DNA of 64,000 bases from Pipra filicauda (lineage: Eukaryota > Chordata > Aves > Passeriformes > Pipridae), in contig NW_024104084.1 in assembly GCF_003945595.2 (NCBI RefSeq), positions 1,178,001 to 1,242,000 of the forward strand. The letters are read 5' to 3'. The notes beneath the pieces were generated by a model, which was given only the letters and a program-made list of their open reading frames with translations, was not told the DNA's origin and searched no databases. A program made the position numbers and the translations under genes. This document shows positions 23,491 through 34,345 of this stretch, piece by piece; position 1 is the stretch's first letter; every line of letters begins with the position of its first letter.

Positions 23491-25213
23491 AGGACCTCTG
23501 AGATCCCCTTATATCATTGCAGTGGTGCTCACTCATATGTGTGTAAATGAAGAAGCTGGGGTGGGATTTCTTTAACTGATCATTATAAATCTAAATGGTT
23601 AAAACCTCTACCCAGTACAGTTGTCCAGACTGGTCAGATGTGTGAAATTTTCTGTTCCTCTTCTTTGACTATAAAGTAAAACTAGAGCATTGCTTCAAAT
23701 ATAGATACAGAAAAAAGATGGTGAGTTGACTCTCAGTCTTGTAACCAAGTCCTGTGAATCATCACCTTGCTCTTGTAGTTCTTCTAGAACAGTGTCTGCA
23801 ACCTCCAAAGAATGTCTTTATGTGCCCAGTATTACCATGCAGTTTTGCTGGCTTTTTTTTCAAAGCAGCTGTATTTCTAAACATATCCCTTATGGCACTG
23901 GTAAAAGTCCTGCTTTTTAGGTGTACTTCTATGGGCTACAGGAGGTTCTTGTAGTTAGTTCTTAGACTCTTAGTCTGGCCATTCCCCATCTCCTCACTCC
24001 TTCCTGACCCAGAGTTATTATGCTGTCTGATAACTAGATCCATATGGGCCAGCAATGTCATGTAACCTTGTGAGAGCCCTACTAGGAAGACCCTTCAGTC
24101 CTTCCAAAGTTGGTAATTCAGATCACAGACTCCTTAGGGACGAACTTGGTCTTTCCTACTTAGTATTTTGCCAATTGGATTCTCATCATATCTAGGACCT
24201 GGATGCACTTTATGCCCAAGGGGCAGCTGAAGCATCACTGAGGAGAAAAGCTGCCTTCCTACTCTTCTTCCATGACTCCTGCTCCTGATTCCACAGAGAA
24301 TGACCCAAGTGGAGCGGGTAGCAGGGAGCATGTTTCAATCTGAGCAGACATTCCTTGCTTCGCTGTGCTGCTCTCCGATTCCAGACATTTCCCAGCCTTG
24401 GTGGTCTGTGCTGGATTCAATCTGAAAGGTCAGCTGGAGAGGGGAGACCAGATGGCCGCAGAGACCCAGCGTGTCGGAACACTATGTTTAATTACACACA
24501 AATTTACTGCAGCATGTCAGGAGGGAGACAGGGAGCTTGTCCCATGGAAAGGTCAGGCATTGTGTGGTGGTTTTACCTAAATTATACTAGGAGGAATGGA
24601 AGTGAGACCCTGACCTTGTATAATGAATATACAGCTAGACCCCAGCGGGCACAGTGCATTCATGTGTTCAGTTCATCTCACCGCCTTCTCTTTGCTTCCC
24701 CAGACAAAGCAAAAGTAAATTTTTTTTCCATACTTACTAAAATTTTCCTTTTCTGAAGAAGGGATAATATTTCAGACTACAAGACACTATATATATTAGG
24801 ATATTAAAAAAAAAATAAAACAAACAAACAAAAAAACTAAACCACCAAGGCATTTTTTGGCCAAGCAAAACCACCTGTATATGATATGGATATATGAAAG
24901 AAGCCAGGAAACCAAAGTCCAGAGAAGAGTTTATAGAGTCAGGATGCAGAATTTCTTCCTTCAGGGTAATTTGATGGGGCTTAACTCTCTTTGAATTTTA
25001 AATTCTCCAACCTTGATATCTGAAGATCTCTCTTTTTTTTTTAAATCCTTTTCTTGGTATAAAAATCTGAACAGGGAATGGATTGGTTTTTTTAATTTAT
25101 GTATTTATTTAGCCTGGTTTAGTGTTTGTTGCTTTGCTTGTTTGTTTCTGGTGGAGGAGAAGATGGAACGAGGGAGGCAGGATAGCAGTTTAGCTGTTAC
25201 TGTTGATCTGAAT
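23491..25213. other. Noncoding DNA, no gene recognised
   Basis: No gene was recognised. The part 24355-24560 is richer in G+C and CpG than its surroundings ('gatggccgcagagacccagc', 'gtgtcggaac') and merges into 'tttaattacacacaaattta'. It carries overlapping plus-strand frames (24355-24756 and 24365-24580) with no recognisable family. An A-rich, CAAA-repeat tract lies at 24807-24838. Confidence 0.55.
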
Positions 25214-25478
25214 TTCAGTAGCACCTCATGGTCACCATCAAAATGAAGATCCCAATGTTCCAAGTGCTGTATGTGCATTCATTCATGAATAGTCCTCACT
25301 GAAGGACAGTTCACTTCCAAGTAAATGTAACAAGGATTAAGACAGGGAATCAAAGAAGAAGATGGGAGAAATTAATTTTTTTTCCCAAGATTACGGTTGA
25401 TAACTGACAAACCGGACCAGAACTTTGTTCTCCTGATTTCCAGTCTATTTCTAGTGTTAGCAGAGGCTTATTCAAAGA
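25214..25478 (-). mobile_element. Long MIR/CORE-type amniote SINE relic
   Basis: About 265 bases follow a long ancient amniote SINE in complement. From the left come 'cagtagcacctcatggtcac' and 'gatcccaatgttccaagtgc', corresponding to the 'cccattgtgctaggcgctgt' segment; then 'agaagatgggagaaattaat', 'tttcccaagattacggttga', and 'ttgttctcctgatttccagt', corresponding to the 'aggtctcctgactcccagt' segment. The order of blocks is right over the whole length, which makes this the most complete old SINE in the window. The blocks are known to me from reptile and bird repeats; the exact library name is not certain. Confidence 0.65.
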
Positions 25479-27346
25479 CATGAATATGATGCTAACACTT
25501 ATCTGGGGAAAGTGCCCATTAGAAATTCTTGTAGGTAACTCACAGTGGTTAGGTTGCAGGTTACATTAATAGCTTGACATGATTTAACTGCTTCTGTAAC
25601 TAACAAAATCTAATGGAGCCTATAGATTTCCTTTTCCTTGGAATAAAAAATCATAGACTGATCTCATTTTATTCAAAGCAGTTGTTCTACTACTGCCTTA
25701 AACAATGAGTTTTATATCATTATTTGTCAGCTTGGCCTCCTGGGATCTTCCTTTAGTTTTCTTAAATGAGAAATGAAGAACAGATAGCAATGGTGAGACT
25801 AGTGCTATATTTCTGTATCCTACCATCCTACTGGTATTTACTTTGCAGAAGAAGGGACTTGTCACTTATAAATGAAAGTGTTCAGGACCAGTAAGGAATT
25901 TATTTCTGTGGGTTTTTTTAACTTACACATTCTATGAATAAATGCAAGGATAACTCATTTCACCAATCTCATTCCTGATTAGCTATAGGAATTTAGGTAA
26001 CTCCATAAAGAGAAGTGATGGTATGAGAAGGAAAAATTTCACAAAGAGTTAGAATAGATTGCACAGTAAGGAAAAATAAAACAAATAGCAATAAATAAAT
26101 AAAAAACAATAGATGGGGACTATATATCCAAAGAAAGTTCTCCCTAAGCACCATCACACAGGCCAGGAACTATCAAAGCTGGAACTTCAAGTTTTTTGTT
26201 TGCTTTGAAATGACAGCGTTATATTTTTGGGGAACAACACTGCATTAGCTGAAGGTTGGACTGTATGACTTCATAAAATGTATCTGTTTCTTTTTCTTGA
26301 GATTACTTCTGACTCCATATGCTCAATTTTGTTTAGTTTCATGGGGTTTTAGCACTTTCCTGCCCTTCAGATTTTAAGAGGCCTGGGACACTTTCAGCAA
26401 TTCAGTTCAATACAGTTGTATGCCAGCTCAGTGAGAGAAGGTGTGTTTTCCCATGCAATCACAAAAAGGGCATGTGCTTATGTTGCTGGCATATGAACAA
26501 GACAGCTATGTGTGTTATGGGGTTGTGAAACATTATCTAAACATGTAGAGGTCAAGACGACAGTTCAAAGGCCTTTTTGTTGAAGATTGTATATTTATAT
26601 AATGGACAGATAGCTCCAGTACAATACAGTTTTTAATGTCCAGATTCATTCCACTTGACAAAGGAGTCTGACATTCTCAGAGGATGTTTCAGACCCTGGA
26701 CTGAATAGGTCCCTGGAGAGGCCTAATTCTCACCATCTTTCTCCATTTTTGATGAAGCCAAATGGTGGAAACTTGTCCCCTTTAGCTAGAAAGGGCAAAA
26801 CAAGTCAAATCTTTTCATTCTTCTGATACTGTCTAAAATAGCGGTGTCATCGCTGGGTATGTGAGCATCTCAAAATCATTAAATGTTCTGGTTATGGAAA
26901 TGCTATTCCTCTACTTTATAGCGTGTTGGGGGGGAGGATGAAAGAGGGAGGGACTGGTTCCCAAAAGTTCAGACGTGCTAGGCATCCAGGATCATGAGTT
27001 CTCTGCTTATGTATCTGTACATTATCAACACTTATGCCAGCAGAGCAGACTCTCCAGTCTAGACACAGGAAAGGGTAGAACTCAGTTTCATTGATGTAAG
27101 ATATGAAGATAAATTCTTTCACAATATTGCTATCAACAGTTAATTTGGAGTTCATTTCAGCTAACTTGACAGTCTGTGAGTTAGTTATGTGGAAGAACTC
27201 ATCAACAGAGAGAAACAGTTGTGTGACATTCGTATGGACTCTTTCGTTTATGAGATTCATGTGTCCTTCGTCTACCACTGCGGGAACTGTGCCCTAGAAA
27301 CACCATTTCTCTCCTGAACACAGAGTTTAATTTACACCCTTTCTGT
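25479..27346. other. Noncoding AT-rich DNA, no gene recognised
   Basis: No gene was recognised. 'gaaggttggactgtatgact' near 26250-26270 faintly resembles a CR1 3' end but is too short to call. A 120-codon minus-strand frame (26916-27278), open upstream to about 27294, has ordinary-looking composition but no recognisable domain and only a weak acceptor-like sequence before it. Confidence 0.55.
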
Positions 27347-27460
27347 AAGCACAGAATCATAGAATAGTTTGGGTTGCAAAGGACCTTAAAGACTATCTAG
27401 TTCCAACCTCCCTGCCATGGACAGGGATGTCACCCACTAGACCAGGTTGCTTAATGAATC
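27347..27460 (-). mobile_element. CR1 LINE 3'-end fragment
   Basis: A clear CR1 terminus in minus orientation: 'cagaatcatagaatagtttg', 'ggttgcaaaggaccttaaag', 'gttccaacctccctgccatg' and 'cactagaccaggttgc'. About 110 bases remain, with few differences from the usual avian sequence, so it is one of the younger copies here. It stops abruptly after 'ggttgctta', the 5' truncation point. Confidence 0.95.
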
Positions 27461-28250
27461 TGGTCAACTTTTAGTATCTCACTGATTGCACTGATTACTC
27501 ACAGACCTTCTCATTCCATTCCAATCTCTCATCAGAATTAGTCCTTATATATTTTTACGTGCCTGAGGTCGTAAGTTAGAGTTAGTGGCAATCTGAATCC
27601 ATAACCCCCTACAAGGCTACCTGGGAGGTATGACAGTCTGTCATGTACCTGTGCAGTGATGGTGAGAACGGCCTAAGAGAGATGTCAGTCCTAACCTCAG
27701 TTTGCAACAGCCAGGGGTAAATACAGCCCTCTGGCTCTTTTCTGGGACTGACACATTTGGAAAAAAATGTCAGGAAGGGATCACAGGTTCCTTATGCTAC
27801 TTAAATGTTACACTTTGAAAGTTAAAAAACAAAGCAAAACCAAAAACCCGAAGCTATCAAAGAACATAAAGCACAGAAACAACAAAACCAAACATGTTCA
27901 CAGACATGCGCACAAAATGCTCCTCCAGCACAGAGCCAACGCTGAATTTAATATTGAGAACTTTTTTTTTCGTTTTAAACTGAAATCTCCAATAATTGCC
28001 TAGTGTTCGCAGGAATGTAAATTACTCTTTTTGGTCTCTATGTGGGAAGCAAGGAGATGAATGGGAGTCTAAATTGGTTTTGCTTCCTGTTCCCCATAGT
28101 GGTTGCAGGATTAGTCCACTGTGCCTCTTTGCCCTTCCATTTCCTTGAAGACATGGGAAAACCTTCATTTTACCAGGAGTTACTTACTCATTAAAATGAA
28201 TCAAACAAGCCAGATTGTAGCAGGCATTTGAAAACCTGCTATCTGTCAAG

Positions 28251-28268
28251 AATTTTAAATTTAAAATT
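28251..28268. repeat. 18-bp perfect AT palindrome
   Basis: AATTTTAAATTTAAAATT is identical to its reverse complement over 18 bases. With only A and T, chance occurrence in AT-rich DNA is plausible. Confidence 0.9.
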
Positions 28269-28319
28269 AACATTGAGTCCTCCTTTAAGACAAAAACCTT
28301 GACCTTAAGTTGTGTAGTG

Positions 28320-28490
28320 ATTGGCAAGCACTCCCCATCCCCTGACTCGATTAACATTTAAATGCCATTTTGTGTGAATATGAGTGGCGCCTTTGGAACA
28401 AACAAATTACTAATGTCTTCCTGCAGGAATGGAGCATCAGAAGTGCCTTATTAATTTGATGTCTAATTGAAAATCCCTTCCTATTCCAAA
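28320..28490. promoter_or_regulatory. Candidate conserved noncoding element
   Basis: A non-repetitive stretch with 'ctcgattaacatttaaatgc', 'gagtggcgcctttggaacaa' (SOX-like AACAAA at 28397-28402), 'ttattaatttgatgtctaat' and CTAATTGA at 28463-28470. Mixed composition with retained CpG and several homeodomain words resembles vertebrate developmental enhancers. Evidence is motif content only. Confidence 0.3.
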
Positions 28491-28982
28491 GAGGTCTGTG
28501 TGGCCTAGGAGAAATAGCCAAGGGGTAATTTTGGCCCCTACAGATGATATCTCTATTAGACTATTCTTCCTTTATTTGTGTTTCTGGGCTTGGTCTGCAG
28601 TGGGACAACGAGGAACACAAGAGAAGACTTATCTTAAAGAGAGAATGTATATTTTTTGTGTTTGATTCTTCTGAGAATGACTTATAAGGAACAACTTATG
28701 ACCATGAAAATTTAGAGCCTGTAGTACAGCACCCAAATGCTGAATCAATGAATAAACAGGGCTACTGAGAAATTCAAGTCCTTCATGCAAACTGACATGA
28801 ACAGACCAAAGCTGGAAGCTGAACTCAAAAGTTCTGATTTTTGGACTATTGAGCAGTTGGGGTGTTGGTGCTTTGGGGGATGAACACTTTGCAGCCCTAA
28901 CCACTACCCATACCACATGTTCAGCTCATCCATGGTGCTGGACCTCACACACCTCTTTGTAGCCCATGCAGGTTAGAATCTA

Positions 28983-29170
28983 AATAGAATCATAGAACCT
29001 TTAAGGTTTGGAAAGAACACCAAGATCATAAAGTCTAACCTTTGACAAAGTACCACCATGCCAACTAAATCATATCATGAAGTGCCATGTCTACTTGTTT
29101 TTTGATCACTTCCAGGGATGGTGACTTAATCATTTCCCTGGGGAGTCTGTTCCAAGTGTTCCAATATGTA
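28983..29170 (-). mobile_element. CR1 LINE 3'-end fragment, second subtype
   Basis: Minus orientation: 'atagaatcatagaaccttta', 'aggtttggaaagaacaccaa', 'gatcataaagtctaaccttt', 'caccatgccaactaaatcat' and 'cttccagggatggtgactta', ending near 'gagtctgttccaagtgttcc'. The 'caactaaatcat...agtgccatgtctac' body marks a different CR1 subtype from the copy at 27.35 kb. About 190 bases remain. Confidence 0.9.
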
Positions 29171-29369
29171 CACCTTGTTGGTCAGTACACATTAGATGTT
29201 CCCCCACCCTGTTTGATCCACAGAGAATAGCTACACAAAAAAATTATGACCCAATATTTGCAAGTTAGCCCATCAGTGATGCGCTCTTGCTTTGTGTTTC
29301 AACAAGATATCTGAGACCTGTGCTGTTGGCACAGGGGAAAGAAGAGAATGCTTCACCAGCCAGTACATT

Positions 29370-29490
29370 TATCTGCCAGCACTAATTGTGCAAATGGGGA
29401 GAAATTTGTAAGATGCAAAGGTGCCTCTCAGAGAACAGCAGAATTTGCTGCTATATCGGATAAATAAATATGCATATGCAAATTAGAAAT
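29370..29490. promoter_or_regulatory. Candidate conserved noncoding element with octamer
   Basis: CTAATTG at 29382-29388, followed by 'gtgcaaatggggagaaattt', a TGCATATGCA palindrome at 29471-29480 and ATGCAAAT at 29476-29483. A POU/homeodomain-like composition in repeat-free sequence. Motif evidence only. Confidence 0.25.
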
Positions 29491-31280
29491 AGGATGCTTT
29501 TTCTTTTTTTTTTTCCTAGGATAATGCCCGCCATCTCCTTCAAATTATGTCAATTTGACATTGTAAATTTGCAAGGTACACACAGGAATCCTGATACACC
29601 AAATCTAGCGCTAGTTCTGTTTTGAGTGTTTTTCCCCCCATCTCATTAACTCTGTCAGTTAATTGTTGTTCAGCCACTTTGCCATATTCTATATTTAAAT
29701 TTTGAATAAGAAAAGACGAGATTTTATTTAATTACTCCCTTGTCCCACCTTTTCTTACTAGAATTCCCATTACAGTCTGCTGTACACACATGCTACACAT
29801 CATTTCTAGCTACAGAGATTTTATTTTTTTTTTACATCCGTTTGAGCTAATCAGCATGGCCTTCTGTTGTGGTCAGTAGAGAGAAGTACGCTCTTTTGTG
29901 GTGTGATTCCTCTCATCCTAATGTTGAAATCTAGAACCAGTCAAATGAATTGTGTCCCAAAAGCACACATTTCTCTTTGTTGATTACAGAGAAAATCAAA
30001 AGTGACTTGCTCAGATGGAGTAATCTATGTTCAATGCCCACACCTGGCTGGATGAACTTAAACTCACTCTGTCCTCCTGGAGGAGAAATATTCTTGAGGC
30101 ACCAAACCCAAAATATTATCATCTCCTACTCCCAAGCAGCACTCTTTAGCACATTACAGTACTGTGATATCCATGGTGTTAGATGTTAATTTATGCCTAG
30201 AAATAGGTGAAGGCGCAGCTTCATCTGTATATGAAAAAAAATATGTAGACATTTCCTAGGTACTTCTCTGTCTTCCGCTTTTATCAAAAAGGGTTGGAGA
30301 TGTTTTTTTGAGCTTGCCTTCATCTTGTAAAGATATACATCCGACTGTGTGGTGACAGTGTGATCGTCATTTTAATGTTCAGGTCCCCACCCCCTGCCAG
30401 TTCAAGGATGCTTGCTCCAAAGAATATTTAATCTCCAGCTATCTTCTTCATACCTTTAAGAAGCAGTGTGATGAAAAGCTCCTCCTGACCTAAGAGTTAT
30501 GCAAAAGGCTTAGGAGAAATATGTTCTTACAAGACTTCTAACTCAGTCTGATTGAAACATTTATTTTTTATATAAAGAATGCATCACAACTTTACAGGTG
30601 TTCAGTCTTTCAGCTGCCATTTCTTCCCATGTTAAAAAAAAAAAAAAAGATATGAACTATATATTGATCTGTGCCCACCTGGACCGTGTGATGTTAAAGT
30701 ACAGTAAGAGTTCATCTGCCTGACTTCAGAATATGACTCTGATTCACAAGTGCTGAAGAAAATACTGGTATCTGAGCACTTTGGGGGTTGACCCGTCAGC
30801 ATTTCTACTGTTTTCTGGAAATCTTGGGCTTGTTTTCCTGACACAGAGGTGGTAAATCAGTGCATAGAGTGCAGGTGACCTGGTCAAAGGTGTGTGGTTA
30901 ATGCAGTTAATCACCTGTTCTGCTCTTCATCATGTGATAGTGTAATTTATAAGATCACTGCTGTAAATCTATTGAAAAACATGCATGCAGTGCCATTAGT
31001 GTTATAGACCCACAAAATATGGGTAACAGAATCTAAAAAAGGTGTCCCTATGAAGTTGGTTTTTTATGAGCTGGATATACATAATGTAGCTTACTGTGCT
31101 AAAAGATGTTAACTTAACCTTTTAAATAAAATAAAAGCATAAAGGGGTTTCTTCGGCCTCTAAGCAGGATGATTTGGAATGAAGGGGGAGTTCTGTGGAG
31201 AGGGTCATAATGAGTAAGTATCCAGTAATATGGTTGTGGACAGCCATATTCAGAAGCTATGTACGATCTCAACACTCCTT

Positions 31281-31303
31281 AAAAAAAAAAAAAAAAAAAA
31301 AAA
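31281..31303. repeat. Poly(A) tract, 23 A
   Basis: An uninterrupted A run with no visible retrocopy body upstream. Confidence 0.9.
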
Positions 31304-34139
31304 GAGCTGGGAGGATGGATTAGGTGATGTAGGATGCTATTTCGCCAATTGTTTTCTCTTATGTATCTCTTCTGGATCTGTCTGATTGAGTATTCAGGAT
31401 CCTAAATAAAAGAGCTTTCTTTATTTCCCAGGGTGGTTACAACCTAATATACTTTTCATTTAAGAAAATACTCCTTGGCATCTACGTCTTTCATTTTTCT
31501 TTCTGTATTTGTGTGTAACTCTGTCAGCAGATGATCTGTTCAAAACTGATGGCATTTTGGAACCCAGGACAGCATTTTACTCCTGTAGCATGGTCAGCCA
31601 GTAGTAAAAAGCTCTGAAACAGATCATTGGCTTCCTTTAAGGTTTGATCTTTCATCAGTTTCCAAAGCAATGTGACAGTGGGCCAGAAGTCTGAGTGGGA
31701 AGTATCTTTATAGACTTGGACGCTGTAACTTCATCTGTCTGTGGAATAGTCCATTTTGAAGAATTGCCAGTATATGGAGAACAGCACAGGAAAATACAAA
31801 GCAAATCAGAAAACAGCACATGCTGTTCTCTTACTCTCTTTTCAAGAAAAATGTATTTTTCCCACACAAAATATTGGTAATTATACTAAGGATTCCTTTT
31901 TACGAAAGAAGGGAGAAAGCATGATCTCAAAACTATCCTCTTTAAAATTGAAAAATTTCTAAAAAATCTTTATGTTATGTTTGCTTTATTTTCAAGAAAT
32001 TTATTCCACAAAGAGAAACCTGATGGGGAAAAAAAATACTAAACTTTCAGGAAAATAAGGAGGCTCCTGTGTTTCTTCAGGTTTAATAAAAAACAAATAA
32101 ACTTAGTACAGTTTCTATCATACCTATTAGCATTCTGGTGCTGTTTTTTCTTAGATATACCACAAATTGTTAGGTTTTCATAGAAGATGAAAATAAAGTA
32201 GTGGTGTATGCTATGAAATAGAGGGCAGAAGTCTGAGTGTGCAAATACCTGCAGCGGGAAGAGGCAGAAAGATCAGGGAGAGGTTTTGAAATGAGTCTGC
32301 TTTTATTCAATCACTTGCCCAGCATCTTTCTTAGTGCTTCAGAAAGCTTTCAATAAAAAACAAATAAAATGCATAATAAAATACGGACTCCCAACAAAAA
32401 TTTAAATGACCATCCCAGTACAAACCCATAAATAAAAGATTCAGCTAGTGAGACACCCACAAAATACATTTTCAAAAGGCTTTTAAACTGATTAAGGAAG
32501 TTGACTTCATGTATATTGATAGTGGAGAGTACATTTTCCTACAAAGAACAGGCAGGCAAGGAATGGTATACCAGGGTAACCCAGGCTCCAGCTTTGCAAA
32601 GCTATAAAACCAGCTCTCCCAACAGGTTGTTCTTAGAAGTAGACTGTCATTAAGTCTTAAAGAAAGATTTAAGTATGTGTTCCTTTTCTTTTCTTCCTCC
32701 TCTATCTATTTTAATTCCAAAAAGTTTTACAATACTCACTGTAATAGCTCATCTATCTGCAAAATAAAACAGAATTTATTCTGCAAGTCGTGCAAAATTC
32801 CTCTGAATTTGTGTCTTGATGATGAGATTTTTCAGATGTCTGAAAAGGTGTGTGCAGTGGCAAATCTTTGCTTGTGGCCAAGATGTTCATGATGATTCTC
32901 ACTAGTGTGGATTCTGTGTTGTCTAATGCTGTCTAGTGTAAGCTACTAGCATGACCCTTCCCCTCAGAGTCAGCACTAACTTGTGTTGTTTAAGGCTTTT
33001 CTTTTTTTTTTTTCCTTGATGTATGTTGAGCTAAATCATGCAATAATGTAATCAGGAAAGAGTCATAGGCTAACACAAGCACAACTTGACCACATTAACT
33101 TCATTTCTTTAGAAAACTTTGCTCTACTTACAAAAAAAGGACCCTGGCAATCATTTCAAACTACAGTTGTGTCCAAGAACCAAAGATTTTATTCTGTCTT
33201 GGCTTTAAATTTGTCTGATGTTTTAGGGAAGATTGATTAGACATTTTAAAATCCCCTAAAATGAAAATGTTGCATTTTTAATGAAGTATAAGAACAGCAT
33301 TCTAGCATTTCTAGATACTGTTATCCAAAATTGTTGCAATAACATCAAACAATGTATTCGTAACACCAGTATAAAAGTATTACCTGTGTACATGGGTGGG
33401 GAGGGTTTCGGTAAACTTTCAGTCTCTACCATTATCACCCTGGTTAAATTCTTGTTCCCATCCCATCTGACCTTGCTGTGGTGACAAGTTTGGGCTCCAT
33501 ATTACTAAAAGTTATATTTTTGGCAATCACATGGCTATATGATACAATGAAGCTGGCTGTCTTTCCCAGTTTCTTGTGGATTCAGCATGAAGGATGGATG
33601 TGGGAATGCAGTGAAGGCTACTGACTATGCAGACACTACATATCAGAAACCCTCTAAACTGAAAATTATCGGAGTTTAGGAAGATTAATCAGGATAAATA
33701 TAATCTTTCTTACCTACCTTTGCCCTATGCACCAACTCCGATGAGAGGAGTTTTAGCTGGGCGGACTGATCCAGTCCTTTGTCTGATCCAGTAGAACTGC
33801 TCTTAGTCCTTAAAAATTTGTAATAACATTTACTGTCATGAGTCTCCTGTGACAGAAGCATAGTATGCATCACCATAGGAAATGAGCTGAAGGGAAACCT
33901 CAGGATTCCAACTTCATGCCAAGTACACACACAGGGTAGAGTTGCATGCAGTGGGTATGTCCAGGATTGCGGAATGTCCAGATTAAAGTGCCAAAGTCCT
34001 CTAATACCATGTGTCTACAATAATGTGTTTGAAACAAATGTATGTTGGAGACACAATAGCCCTTCAAAAACTCTTTTCTACATCCTCATTTACTTACTGT
34101 TTTTTGTATATTCAGTGGGAGAGTTTTTGCCATGTGATG

Positions 34140-34345
34140 TAGGAATGTCCAGCTCTTATCCTATTGCACTATAGCACACAAGGCACTTACAACCCAAAGA
34201 ACTCAAAATATGAAATAAGACAGGCACAGAGTGGAGAATTTAAGCACGGGAAGATTAAATGACTTGCCCACAAGCATCTCAGGAGACTGTAGCAGAGCTA
34301 CCCCTTTTTTCTAGCTCTACCTCTTGCTTCAGTCCATCACTTGCT
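34140..34345 (-). mobile_element. MIR/CORE-type amniote SINE relic
   Basis: In order, 'atcctattgcactatagcac', 'aagaactcaaaatatgaaat', 'aagacaggcacagagtggag', 'gattaaatgacttgcccaca' and 'ctgtagcagagctacc' follow the complement of the same long SINE type as at 25214-25478. The 'gaagattaaatgacttgccc' segment is the best-preserved part. Diverged, ends approximate. Confidence 0.65.

Larger units (their letters stand above)
27461..28982. other. Noncoding DNA with candidate regulatory stretch
   Basis: No gene was recognised. It contains A-rich text near 27820-27895, the AT palindrome at 28251-28268 and an enhancer-like stretch at 28320-28490 (separate entries). Confidence 0.6.
29171..34139. other. 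Noncoding AT-rich DNA, no gene recognised
   Basis: About 5 kb without exons or confident mobile elements. It holds an enhancer-like stretch at 29370-29490, a TGTCAATTTGACA near-palindrome at 29549-29561, A runs at 30633-30648 and 31281-31303, and a possible second regulatory stretch at 30870-31000 ('gtggttaatgcagttaatca'). Open frames on the two strands overlap each other at 29931-30189 and 31655-31962. Confidence 0.6.

Noticed and set aside
26245..26290. CR1-like phrase 'gaaggttggactgtatgact'
   Set aside because: Short match without a recognisable body or terminus.
26916..27278. 120-codon minus-strand frame with protein-like composition
   Set aside because: The frame is open upstream to about 27294, where 'tgtttctag' could be an acceptor, but the pyrimidine tract is poor, no strong donor is found and I recognise no domain. 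Expected by chance.
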